From DATGYC01 sp035298385 (lineage in GTDB: Bacteria; Bacillota; Sulfobacillia; Symbiobacteriales; Symbiobacteriaceae), in the NCBI GenBank assembly GCA_035298385.1, contig DATGYC010000154.1, forward strand, positions 1 through 39,811: a stretch of DNA of 39,811 nucleotides. Reading direction: 5' to 3'. Below the pieces are notes generated by a model, which was given only the letters and a program-made list of their open reading frames with translations, did not search any database and was not told where the DNA came from. The position numbers and the translations under genes were made by a program. This document shows, piece after piece, positions 33,402-39,811 of the stretch; position 1 is the stretch's first letter; each line of letters starts with the position of its first letter.

Positions 33402-34460
33402 TTAACCGAGGTTAAGTTCGGCCGCCTGGGTCTCCGACTTGATGTCGATCTTCCAGCCGGTCAAGCGGGCGGCGAGGCGAGCGTTCTGCCCCTCCTTGCC
33501 GATCGCGAGGGAGAGCTGGTAGTCCGGCACGACAACCCGGGCGATCTTGGCCGCCTCATCCGGGTAGACCGCCGTCACCTTGGCCGGAGCCAGGGCGTTC
33601 GCCACGAGGACCGCCGGGTCCGGCGACCACGGAACGACGTCCAGCTTCTCGCCAGCGAGCTCCTGGAGCAACGCCTTGTGGCGCTGACCCTGCTGGCCGA
33701 CGCAGGCACCGACCGGATCGACGTTCTCATCCCGAGACCAGACGGCGATCTTGGAGCGGGCGCCCGCCTCACGGGAGATCGCCTTGATCTCGACGGTGCC
33801 GTCATGGATCTCGGGCACCTCAAGCTCCAGGAGCCGCTTGAGCAGGTTCGGATGCGTCCGCGAGAGCGAGATCGCCGGGCCCTTGGTCACGCGCCGAACC
33901 TCGACGACGTAGGCCTTCAGGCGCTGGTTCTCCACGTACCGCTCCCCAGCGATCTGCTCCTGGGGCATGATGATTCCTTCGACGCCCTTGGTGATCTCGA
34001 CATAGACCGCCTTGGTCTTCAGGTCGATTCGGGTGATGACACCAGAGACGATGTCACCCTCCCGGCTGGAGTAGTTCTCATAAATAATGCCACGTTCGGC
34101 CTCACGAATCCGCTGGACAACGACCTGCTTCGCCGTCTGGGCGGCAATGCGACCGAAGTCACGCGGGGTGACCTCGTGGTCATAGCTCTCACCGAGCTGC
34201 AACCGGGGGTCGATCCGCCGGGCTTCATCCAGGCCGATCTCCTGGCGGAGATCCTCGACCGTCTCGACGACGAGCCGGACCTGGTAGACCTTGTACTCGC
34301 CCGTCTTCGGGTCGAAATGAACCTTAACGTTTGCGAGGGAGCCATAATTACGCTTATAAGCGGAGGTAAGCGCAGCCTCGATCGCCTCGATGAGGACCGC
34401 CTTCGAGATCCCCTTCTCCCTCTCTAAATCATCCAGTGCCTCGAGAATCTCGGCCTTCAT
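33402..34460 (-). CDS. nusA: Transcription termination/antitermination factor NusA
   Basis: RNA-polymerase-binding elongation factor that strengthens pausing and intrinsic termination. It has 352 residues: N-terminal domain (KAEILEALDDLEREKGIS), S1 domain (EGDIVSGVITRIDLKTKAVYV begins near 133), and KH domains (DPVGACVGQQGQRHKAL; LSLAIGKEGQNARLAARLTGW). No acidic C-terminal repeats, as usual for Bacillota. The ATG at 34460 follows GGAGGAG. It may act on the hairpin in its own operon leader (inference). Confidence 0.97.
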   Translation of the reverse strand: MKAEILEALDDLEREKGISKAVLIEAIEAALTSAYKRNYGSLANVKVHFDPKTGEYKVYQVRLVVETVEDLRQEIGLDEARRIDPRLQLGESYDHEVTPRDFGRIAAQTAKQVVVQRIREAERGIIYENYSSREGDIVSGVITRIDLKTKAVYVEITKGVEGIIMPQEQIAGERYVENQRLKAYVVEVRRVTKGPAISLSRTHPNLLKRLLELEVPEIHDGTVEIKAISREAGARSKIAVWSRDENVDPVGACVGQQGQRHKALLQELAGEKLDVVPWSPDPAVLVANALAPAKVTAVYPDEAAKIARVVVPDYQLSLAIGKEGQNARLAARLTGWKIDIKSETQAAELNLG

Positions 34461-34487
34461 CTCGACTTCTCCTCCCGTTTGGGGCTG

Positions 34488-34970
34488 CTAGAGAGCCACG
34501 TGGAGACGGCAGTTGGACATCTGCTTGCGGGGGATCGAGACGACGGTTCCCGCCTTCTTACCCTCGGTAAGCTTTACTTCCACATGGTCGTCAACCAGTC
34601 CAAGTAATTCACCTATAAACAGCTTCTGCCCGTCTATCGAGGCATAGGTAGCGACCGCTACCAACTGCCCCGCATAGCGGGCGAAGTCTTCATCGCTCTT
34701 TAGCGGCCGCTCAAGACCAGGCGAGGAGACTTCAAAGAAATCGTACGGCGGGTTGGGTAGCACCTCGTCCAACTTCGTATCGACGGCGCGGCTGACCACC
34801 TCGCAGTCCTCGAAGCTGACCCCGCCCTCCTTGTCAATATAGACCCGGAGGTAACGGTTGGCACCTTCCTTCACCAACTCAACGCCCACGAACTCTAACC
34901 CTTGCCCTTCGACGATGGGCCGGGCGATCTCCTCAACCAGGGACTCGACCGAGCTGTTGCCCTTGAACAA
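34488..34970 (-). CDS. rimP: Ribosome maturation factor RimP
   Basis: Assembly factor for the 30S subunit; about 160 residues with VEEIARPIVEGQGLEFVGVELV, RVYIDKEGGVSFEDCEVVSR and SSPGLERPL. Start is the TTG at 34970, nine bases after GGAGG; the frame is open further upstream, but those residues are not family-like. First gene of the nusA-infB operon, under the promoter at 35148-35176. Confidence 0.93.
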   Translation of the reverse strand: MFKGNSSVESLVEEIARPIVEGQGLEFVGVELVKEGANRYLRVYIDKEGGVSFEDCEVVSRAVDTKLDEVLPNPPYDFFEVSSPGLERPLKSDEDFARYAGQLVAVATYASIDGQKLFIGELLGLVDDHVEVKLTEGKKAGTVVSIPRKQMSNCRLHVAL

Positions 34971-35085
34971 TCGACCATGCCTCCGCTCTGGGGTACTCCA
35001 CCAGTTCTTACTCTCCCCAGCGCAGCGACATGAAATGAGCCGGTATTCCACCGGCTACGACGCGAGGCTTGAGAGTGAACAGACA

Positions 35086-35115
35086 TCGAAAAGAGTGGGC
35101 CGAAACCCACTCTCA
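35086..35115 (-). promoter_or_regulatory. Terminator-like hairpin in the rimP-nusA leader
   Basis: Minus strand: AGAGTGGG-TTTCGG-CCCACTCT followed by TTTCG, 27-50 bases after the predicted transcription start and 120 bases before rimP. It may attenuate the operon. The left arm (TGAGAGTG, 35115-35108) could alternatively pair with CACTCTCA at 35077-35070. A third small hairpin (GCCGGT-GGAAT-ACCGGC) lies at 35038-35054. Confidence 0.5.
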
Positions 35116-35147
35116 CCAATCCACAGAAAAACGAGTACCTAGGAGGT

Positions 35148-35176
35148 ATCTTACCAGTTCTTGCGACTCTTGGCAA
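35148..35176 (-). promoter_or_regulatory. Sigma-A-type promoter of the rimP-nusA-infB operon
   Basis: Minus strand: -35 TTGCCA (35171-35176), 17-base spacer, -10 TAAGAT (35148-35153). It predicts a leader of about 170 bases before rimP. Confidence 0.65.
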
Positions 35177-35205
35177 CCCCTGCTCCCGCGAAATCGTCCG
35201 TCAGC

Positions 35206-35721
35206 TTAGCTGATGCGGGGGTCGATCTTGACAGGCGGGACGCGGCGCTGCAGTTCTTCAGCGAAGCCCTTGATCGATCGAATGTAGCGTCCAGGAACCT
35301 GAACCAGGGTGAGCTCCTTGTTCGGCATGCGGCTCTTGTACTCGTCGATCAGGCGGCGGGACTCAGGGTCGAGCTTGGCGGATGAGATGGTCTGTCCAAC
35401 CTCGGCCGCGCGCAGGACGACGATCAGGGTGGGGAAGAACTTGGAGCCAGAGCGGACCAGGAGACCGACCTTGTCGTAGGGGACCTGAACCTGACCGCGA
35501 TTGGAGCGGACCATCAGGCTCTTCTCTTGGAAGACGGCCTTGAACGACCACCCAGCGGAGACGAAGAAGGTCACGAGGAAGACGAGACCAAAGTTGAGCA
35601 GGTAGAGGATGGTCGAGGTGGTGGTCTGGAGCGGGCCGATCACCCAGACGAGCATCGAGAGCAGGAAGACGGCACCAAGCGAGAGGAGCTTTTGGGTCCA
35701 AGTCAGTGAGTAATCCACCAT
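35206..35721 (-). CDS. Two-helix membrane protein with cytosolic C-terminal domain, unknown
   Basis: I do not recognise a named family. It has 171 residues from the ATG at 35721 (AAAGGAC ten bases upstream). Two hydrophobic helices, about residues 11-31 and 38-60, are separated by a short loop. About 110 polar residues follow that alternate in beta-strand fashion (SLMVRSNRGQVQVPYDKVGLLV), resembling bacterial PH-like (YdbS/YcxB-type) membrane proteins; this resemblance is an impression. It ends before the rimP promoter and begins 35 bases after the ADP-ribosylglycohydrolase stop. Confidence 0.8.
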   Translation of the reverse strand: MVDYSLTWTQKLLSLGAVFLLSMLVWVIGPLQTTTSTILYLLNFGLVFLVTFFVSAGWSFKAVFQEKSLMVRSNRGQVQVPYDKVGLLVRSGSKFFPTLIVVLRAAEVGQTISSAKLDPESRRLIDEYKSRMPNKELTLVQVPGRYIRSIKGFAEELQRRVPPVKIDPRIS

Positions 35722-35756
35722 GATAGTTGTCGTCCTTTCGTTCTTGAAAGGGAGTC

Positions 35757-37016
35757 TTAAACGGCGTCGGTCGACGAGAGGGTCCACAACCCTTCCGCCA
35801 GGGCCTCCAACTCAGCCCGTCCCTCCAGCTTCAGGGACCAGCGGCGAGGGATGGCAAGAGGGCCCCAGTGGGCGCCCGCCAAGCCACCGACAACGGCGCC
35901 AACCGTGTCGGCATCATCGCCAAGGTTCGTGGCGAGGATCAGTGTCTCCTCCAGGGTCTGGCCGTGCCAGAGGGCCCAAAGGGCGGCCCTAAGCGTATCC
36001 CAGACGTAGCCCGAGGAGGGCGGCGGCGCTGACTGGGTCCAGTCGTAGCGGGGCGGAAGGGCGCCGAAGGCCTCCTCCTTGCTCCCGCCCGCCAACAGGC
36101 TGGCGAGGACCGTGCCGTAACAGACGAGCGCTTCGTCGGAGTCCTCGGTCGGATGGGTCATCCAGCCGATCTCACGGGGGCGCCGGTCCGTTGGGCCATA
36201 GGCCAGGTGGGCAGGCAGGGTGCGCATCAGGGCGCCGTTCCCCCCAGCCCGCTCCCCCATCTCCGCCCAGATCTGCTGGGAGACCGCCTCCCAGGAGCCA
36301 AGGCGGGAGTAGAGCGAGAGCGCCCGGCGGATCGTACTGCCCACGTCAGCTGGGCCCGCCTTGAACCAGGCCATGAACTCCTCGCCGACGGCAGGGACCG
36401 GGTCAGTCGAACTCTTGAGAATCCCCCGGGCGACGCAGGCGGCCATCTGGGTGTCATCGGTCCAGGCGCCGGGCGCCCAGTTGAAGGGACCGCCGCCCAA
36501 CAGGTCCCGGTGTCCTTCCGGATACCGGGCCTTTACCTGCTCGCGGGTCATGAACTCCAGCGTGGCGCCCAGGGCATCACCGGCGGCAAGGCCCAGCAGG
36601 GCGCCCAGGTACCGGCCAGCCCGAGTCAGAGCGAGCTTTCGTTGCACATTGAGCGCGGTGTTGCCCAACCAGTGCATCGATGAGGAGAGGGGATGCCAGG
36701 TCGGCGTCCGCAGGAGGCGATTGAACGGAAAGAAGGCGCCAGCGAGCCCGCGCTCCGCGGCGACCAGGACGGCTGCCTCTAGGCAGAGCAAGTCGCCGGG
36801 GCGCATCCCGTTGGGCAGGGAGACCCCCTCCACCGGTTCGGCATGCGGATTGCGGTAGGTTAGGTCGATCATCCGGAGCAGGGTCTGGTCAAGCCGGCTC
36901 GCTTCAGCGGTCGACAGTTCCGCATAGAGGTCGAGGGCCGCACGCCAGTTAGGCGGCTCCCATGGGTCCGGGCGGGAGGCCTCCAAGACCTCCAGTACCC
37001 GCTTCTCCCAATCCAT
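35757..37016 (-). CDS. ADP-ribosylglycohydrolase family protein
   Basis: Probably removes ADP-ribose from proteins, nucleic acids or small molecules (DraG/ARH fold, di-Mg). The catalytic domain starts near residue 134: GLAAGDALGATLEF (142-155), AWTDDTQMA (184-192), RAGGNGALMRTLPAHLA and the metal motif NLGDDADTVGAVVGGLAGA. The first 130 residues are an extension I do not recognise, giving 419 residues against about 300 for many family members. Start is the ATG at 37016, directly abutting the stop of the HAD gene. No ADP-ribosyltransferase is visible nearby, so the substrate is open. Confidence 0.9.
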   Translation of the reverse strand: MDWEKRVLEVLEASRPDPWEPPNWRAALDLYAELSTAEASRLDQTLLRMIDLTYRNPHAEPVEGVSLPNGMRPGDLLCLEAAVLVAAERGLAGAFFPFNRLLRTPTWHPLSSSMHWLGNTALNVQRKLALTRAGRYLGALLGLAAGDALGATLEFMTREQVKARYPEGHRDLLGGGPFNWAPGAWTDDTQMAACVARGILKSSTDPVPAVGEEFMAWFKAGPADVGSTIRRALSLYSRLGSWEAVSQQIWAEMGERAGGNGALMRTLPAHLAYGPTDRRPREIGWMTHPTEDSDEALVCYGTVLASLLAGGSKEEAFGALPPRYDWTQSAPPPSSGYVWDTLRAALWALWHGQTLEETLILATNLGDDADTVGAVVGGLAGAHWGPLAIPRRWSLKLEGRAELEALAEGLWTLSSTDAV

Positions 37017-37922
37017 CTAGTCTCGCTCCTTGGGTGACGGGGTTTGCGGGGCCGGGGGCGCCCTCAGGATCAGCTCCTCAACAACGAGCGCGATCCCATC
37101 CTGATGATTCGGGGCGGTCACGCGCTTGGCCGCCTGCTTGATGGGCTCTCGGGCGTTTCCCATCGCCACACCCAGCCCGACAAAGTCGAGCATCTCCAGG
37201 TCATTAAAGGAGTCGCCAAAGGCCATCATCGCGGCCGCAGGGACCTTCAGATGGTCACCAAGCGCCCGGAGTCCGCTCGCCTTCGTCACCCCGGCTGCGG
37301 TCACCTCCAGGTTGTCCTTCCCCGAGGAGGAGATCGTCAGCGTCGGGCACTCCCGCTCAATGCGTTCGCGGAGCGCCGGCAGGGTAGCAGGCTCACCGAC
37401 GATCATCACCTTGAGGACCGCCGGTCGCGCCTGCGTAGTCGCCCACTGGCTCAGGGACCGAACGATGCGGACCCGGTTCGTCCGCCACATCCGCACAAGG
37501 CCGATCATCGCCTTCCACAAAGGGGTGGTCTCCCGGATCCAGCGGAGGTACGAGCTCACCTGGTGAAGGGGCTTGTCCAGCGCAATGCCATCTGGCGTAT
37601 AACATTCGACGAGGGCGCCCGCCGCCTCCGCGACCTTAATCAGGTGGCAGAGCGGCTCCTTCGGCACCAGCCGGAACTGGATCGTCTGGCCGTCCGCACC
37701 GATCAGGGCGGCTCCGTTGCAGCAGACGAACGGACCGCCGCCGATGCGCTGACTCCACTCGCGCGCCGAATGCACGGACCGCCCCGTTGCAACAACGATA
37801 TGAACCCCCGCCGCCCTAGCCTCCTGCAAGGAGGTGTGCGTACGGGGGGAGACCCACGGTCCACGTGGGCCGGGGGAGAGCAAAGTCCCATCTAGATCCA
37901 GGGCAATAAGCCGGTAGGGCAT
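37017..37922 (-). CDS. Cof-type HAD-superfamily phosphatase
   Basis: A Mg-dependent hydrolase of sugar phosphates or related metabolites; 301 residues. Motif I LIALDLDGTLL, motif II VVATGRS, motif IV AFGDSFNDLEML and the trailing GVAMGNAREPIKQAAKRV place it in the Cof/YidA group with a C2 cap. I chose the ATG at 37922 because GGGAGG lies nine bases upstream; an ATG at 37937 would start before this site. It is followed by the ADP-ribosylglycohydrolase gene without a gap. Confidence 0.92.
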   Translation of the reverse strand: MPYRLIALDLDGTLLSPGPRGPWVSPRTHTSLQEARAAGVHIVVATGRSVHSAREWSQRIGGGPFVCCNGAALIGADGQTIQFRLVPKEPLCHLIKVAEAAGALVECYTPDGIALDKPLHQVSSYLRWIRETTPLWKAMIGLVRMWRTNRVRIVRSLSQWATTQARPAVLKVMIVGEPATLPALRERIERECPTLTISSSGKDNLEVTAAGVTKASGLRALGDHLKVPAAAMMAFGDSFNDLEMLDFVGLGVAMGNAREPIKQAAKRVTAPNHQDGIALVVEELILRAPPAPQTPSPKERD

Positions 37923-37936
37923 CGGGTCGCCTCCCA

Positions 37937-38416
37937 TTACCCCACCCGCAGAGCCGACAGAACGATCAGGGCGATCCCGAGGAAGAGGACGATGCCGTAG
38001 ATCCGGGTGGAGAGCTTGTGATACCGATTGTACTCAACCCGCTTGGGGTCGGTCTCCTCAAACTGGTCGATGGGCTTGCCCATCTCGGCCCTGATGGCGT
38101 TCAGACGGCTGCGCACCACGGCGGTGCTGTAGCCAACTAAGACGACCATTCCGAGGGCGATGACCACACGTACGACGTCCAGGGGGGCGGCGGTCGCAAA
38201 GGCTTGTAAGAGGGCGATCAAGGTGACGACGCCGCCAGCGATCAGCCCCAGGGTATCGATCCGAGCGAGGGTCTGGCCAGCAATCTGCCCCGCCTGATCC
38301 CGGGAAGCAACCTCCCGGAAGAGAACGGGGGCGTAGAGCGCTCCAAAGCCAAACATGCCACCAACCCAGATGGCGAGCAGCAGGAAGAGCAGGACGGTCA
38401 GGAAGGATTCAGTCAT
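37937..38416 (-). CDS. DUF4149-like four-helix membrane protein
   Basis: 159 residues with four hydrophobic segments (about 5-30, 56-76, 83-103 and 137-157). GGMFGFGALYAPVLFREV and YNRYHKLSTRIYG resemble the DUF4149/TMEM205-like family; function unknown. The ATG at 38416 follows AAGGAGG by 12 bases. It may be the first gene of a short operon with the HAD and ADP-ribosylglycohydrolase genes. Confidence 0.85.
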   Translation of the reverse strand: MTESFLTVLLFLLLAIWVGGMFGFGALYAPVLFREVASRDQAGQIAGQTLARIDTLGLIAGGVVTLIALLQAFATAAPLDVVRVVIALGMVVLVGYSTAVVRSRLNAIRAEMGKPIDQFEETDPKRVEYNRYHKLSTRIYGIVLFLGIALIVLSALRVG

Positions 38417-38442
38417 ATGCGGGCGGCGCCTCCTTCGGGTCC

Positions 38443-38471
38443 ATGGTAGCCCAAATCTTGCTTGAACTCAA
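38443..38471 (-). promoter_or_regulatory. Possible promoter of the DUF4149-HAD-ARH operon
   Basis: Minus strand: -35 TTGAGT (38466-38471), 17-base spacer, -10 TACCAT (38443-38448); four of six matches each. It would give a leader of about 20 bases. Confidence 0.4.
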
Positions 38472-38539
38472 GGTGGGTTCCATGGTGAGCATTTCCACCC
38501 CTATATGGTTCCGCCACCGAAGGCCTACTTCCTTTCGCC

Positions 38540-39130
38540 TTACCGGGAAATGGTCACCTCGATTTGTCCGTCCTGGACCGGGCCCTTTAGCCCAACCAAC
38601 CGCCAGCCGACCACGGGGTGATTGACGACCTCGAGTCGTACCGCCATCTGTGCCGCTCCACCTGACGGGATGCTGCGCGGCAGGGGCAGGGGCGGGAGGT
38701 CGGGGTAGAGCGGTTCCCAGTGATGCGTGCCTACCGACCAGCTCTTTGCCCCTAGGTTCTGGGCGGTCCAGGTGATCAGAACACCCTCACCGCCGGACCC
38801 GGGCAGTGGGTGAACCCCGATGTAGGACAGACTTGCGATCCCCTGCGGGTCAAATGACTGCACGGGCCCCGGGAGGACCGGACCGGCCAGATAGACGAGG
38901 CCCTCATACCCAGCCCATGCCGCTCCCGCCATCAGTGCGAGGATGAGCAGCGCCTTGCCTAACCGCCATAGGGGGTGGGGCGCCCGCCGGGCCGCACGGC
39001 TGTCCGCAGGCGCCTCTTCGACTGCCTGCTCCAGGGTCCCTTCTGCTGCCTGTTCAGGCGCCCGCTCGACCGACTCCTCTGGTGCCACGGCCCCCTCCTC
39101 GGCCTCGTCCAGCCGTTCGTCCTCCGCCAC
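38540..39130 (-). CDS. Single-pass membrane protein with Ig-like outer domain
   Basis: 196 residues from the GTG at 39130, seven bases after AGGAGG. An acidic, Glu/Ala-rich cytosolic N-terminus (about 1-45) is followed by a basic patch (RAARRAPHP), one membrane helix (about 60-82), and an external domain of about 110 residues. That domain has widely spaced tryptophans (ITWTAQNLGAKSWSVG ... GWRLVGLKG) and a Pro-rich middle, reminiscent of NBR1-type Ig-like domains in Chloroflexota and Bacillota cell-surface proteins. No catalytic motif. Family assignment is tentative. Confidence 0.75.
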   Translation of the reverse strand: MAEDERLDEAEEGAVAPEESVERAPEQAAEGTLEQAVEEAPADSRAARRAPHPLWRLGKALLILALMAGAAWAGYEGLVYLAGPVLPGPVQSFDPQGIASLSYIGVHPLPGSGGEGVLITWTAQNLGAKSWSVGTHHWEPLYPDLPPLPLPRSIPSGGAAQMAVRLEVVNHPVVGWRLVGLKGPVQDGQIEVTISR

Positions 39131-39207
39131 GTTGCCGCCTCCTCGTTGCACGTCTACCAGGAGGTATACAGCAAGGGAGTGGCGCGTTATGCCGCCAGGA
39201 CGCGCGA

Positions 39208-39236
39208 GAAGGGCGCCCCGGGGGCGCCCTTCTCTC
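39208..39236 (-). terminator. Hairpin after the lipoate ligase-like gene
   Basis: Minus strand: GAGAAGGGCGCCCC-C-GGGGCGCCCTTCTC, 14-base arms, right after the stop codon. No T run follows, so termination strength is uncertain. It shares its GGGCGCCC core with the hairpins at 3774-3806 and 5780-5819. Confidence 0.6.
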
Positions 39237-39237
39237 C

Positions 39238-39811
39238 TTACACCGTCTTTAGTTCAGCGGTCAAGGCCGCTTGAAGCTCTGCCAACGAGCCCGTCCAGCC
39301 CTCCTCCCGGAGGGTGGTCACAAAGTTCAGGTGAGAGCGCCCCCGCCGATAGTCCGGCTCCCGCGAGGGATGCGGCAGATAGGACGGGATGATCGAGAGA
39401 TCAGATCCCACCAGGAGCGAGCCCTGGTAGAGCGCCAGGTCTCGATTGGCGTAGAGCGAGGAGCCAAGGATCTTCTTCTCCCCGATCGCCACGTCACCAA
39501 GCCCCCGAACCCAAGCCCCCTCTACCCCCACCTGCTGAAGCGCCCGCACGATCCCCTCCGCAATCGGCATGATCCACTGGGAGGCGAAGCGCTTGGCAGC
39601 GGCCGGGTAGGCGCAGGTGATGATCAGATTGCCAGGCGAGAGGATGACGGCGCCCCCACCACCCTTGCGGCGGTAGACGGGGACCTCCGTGGCGGCGCAG
39701 AGAGCGAGGTCCACGTCGCGCTCGGGCGTACCGGCGCCCAGGACGCACTCCATCTGCGTTGGCTCCCACAGCCAGACAAAGGCGCCCTCTTGGCGAAAGC
39801 GCTCGATCGCT
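39238..39811 (-). CDS. Lipoate/octanoate-protein ligase family enzyme (5' end beyond window)
   Basis: Biotin/lipoate A/B ligase fold. The frame has no stop up to the window edge, so the N-terminus is missing; an internal ATG at 39753 is probably not the start, because FVWLWEPTQ upstream is family-like. Motifs: VPVYRRKGGGGAVILSPGNLIIT and GLGDVAIGEKKILGSSLYANRDLALYQGSLL, with the substrate-contacting Arg and the catalytic-type Lys (KKILG). Likely attaches lipoate or octanoate to E2/GcvH proteins, or acts as an octanoyltransferase (LipM/LipL type); I cannot separate these. Confidence 0.85.
   Translation of the reverse strand, partial: AIERFRQEGAFVWLWEPTQMECVLGAGTPERDVDLALCAATEVPVYRRKGGGGAVILSPGNLIITCAYPAAAKRFASQWIMPIAEGIVRALQQVGVEGAWVRGLGDVAIGEKKILGSSLYANRDLALYQGSLLVGSDLSIIPSYLPHPSREPDYRRGRSHLNFVTTLREEGWTGSLAELQAALTAELKTV

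Noticed and set aside
35036..35056. GGTGGAATACCGG-like sequence in the rimP leader, resembling a T-box antiterminator
   Set aside because: The T-box core is broken by inserted bases, no stem I with a specifier codon is visible, and the downstream genes are not T-box targets.
1..39811. tRNA or rRNA genes, CRISPR arrays, insertion sequences
   Set aside because: Scanning gaps on both strands showed no cloverleaf with a GGTTCGA-type arm, no regularly spaced direct repeats and no transposase frame.

Overview
The window is a 39.8 kb piece of a GC-rich (about 60-65% by eye) bacterial chromosome in which every gene I can support, 42 in all, lies on the minus strand. Gene order closely follows the conserved Bacillus-type block: rimP-nusA-ylxR-ylxQ-infB-ylxP-rbfA-nrnA-truB-ribF, then rpsO-pnp-mlpA, then dapB-dpaA-dpaB-asd-aspartokinase-dapA, then rnjB-tepA-ylzJ-(fur)-ftsK/spoIIIE. 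Dipicolinate synthase genes and this synteny point to an endospore-forming Bacillota. High GC and frequent TTG/GTG starts suggest a Symbiobacterium-like lineage (inference; no 16S in the window).

Layout in transcription order (right to left). 39.8-35.2 kb: accessory genes (lipoate/octanoate ligase-like enzyme cut by the window edge, a membrane-anchored protein with an Ig-like C-terminus, a DUF4149 membrane protein, a Cof-type HAD phosphatase, an ADP-ribosylglycohydrolase and a two-helix membrane protein). 35.2-25.2 kb: transcription/translation operon, with a recognisable promoter and a hairpin-bearing leader before rimP, and a repeat-like palindromic element between infB and ylxP. 25.2-20.6 kb: rpsO, pnp, an M16 peptidase and dUTPase. 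20.4-13.4 kb: chemotaxis operon cheW-cheW-cheA-cheC-cheD-cheY-cheB-cheR-cheX, inserted where Bacillus has only a small gene. 13.3-7.7 kb: aspartate to dipicolinate/diaminopimelate pathway, supplying spore DPA and cell-wall DAP/lysine. 7.5-5.8 kb: two-gene cassette of lower GC. 5.5-1 kb: RNase J, TepA-like protease, YlzJ, a Fur-family regulator and the DNA translocase FtsK/SpoIIIE (cut by the left edge).

The most interesting item is the 7.5-5.8 kb cassette: a cytosolic protein with an N-terminal TPR-like helical region and a C-terminal HD-GYP-like domain, followed 17 bases later by a 44-47 codon gene for a small exported peptide (signal peptide, Ala-x-Ala site, about 19-residue tail), then a strong terminator. 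This layout matches Rap-Phr cassettes of Bacillus, but the output domain is HD-GYP-like. One HD metal-ligand position appears to be Asn instead of Asp. I propose a peptide-sensing, possibly cyclic-di-nucleotide-linked signalling system; this is inference.
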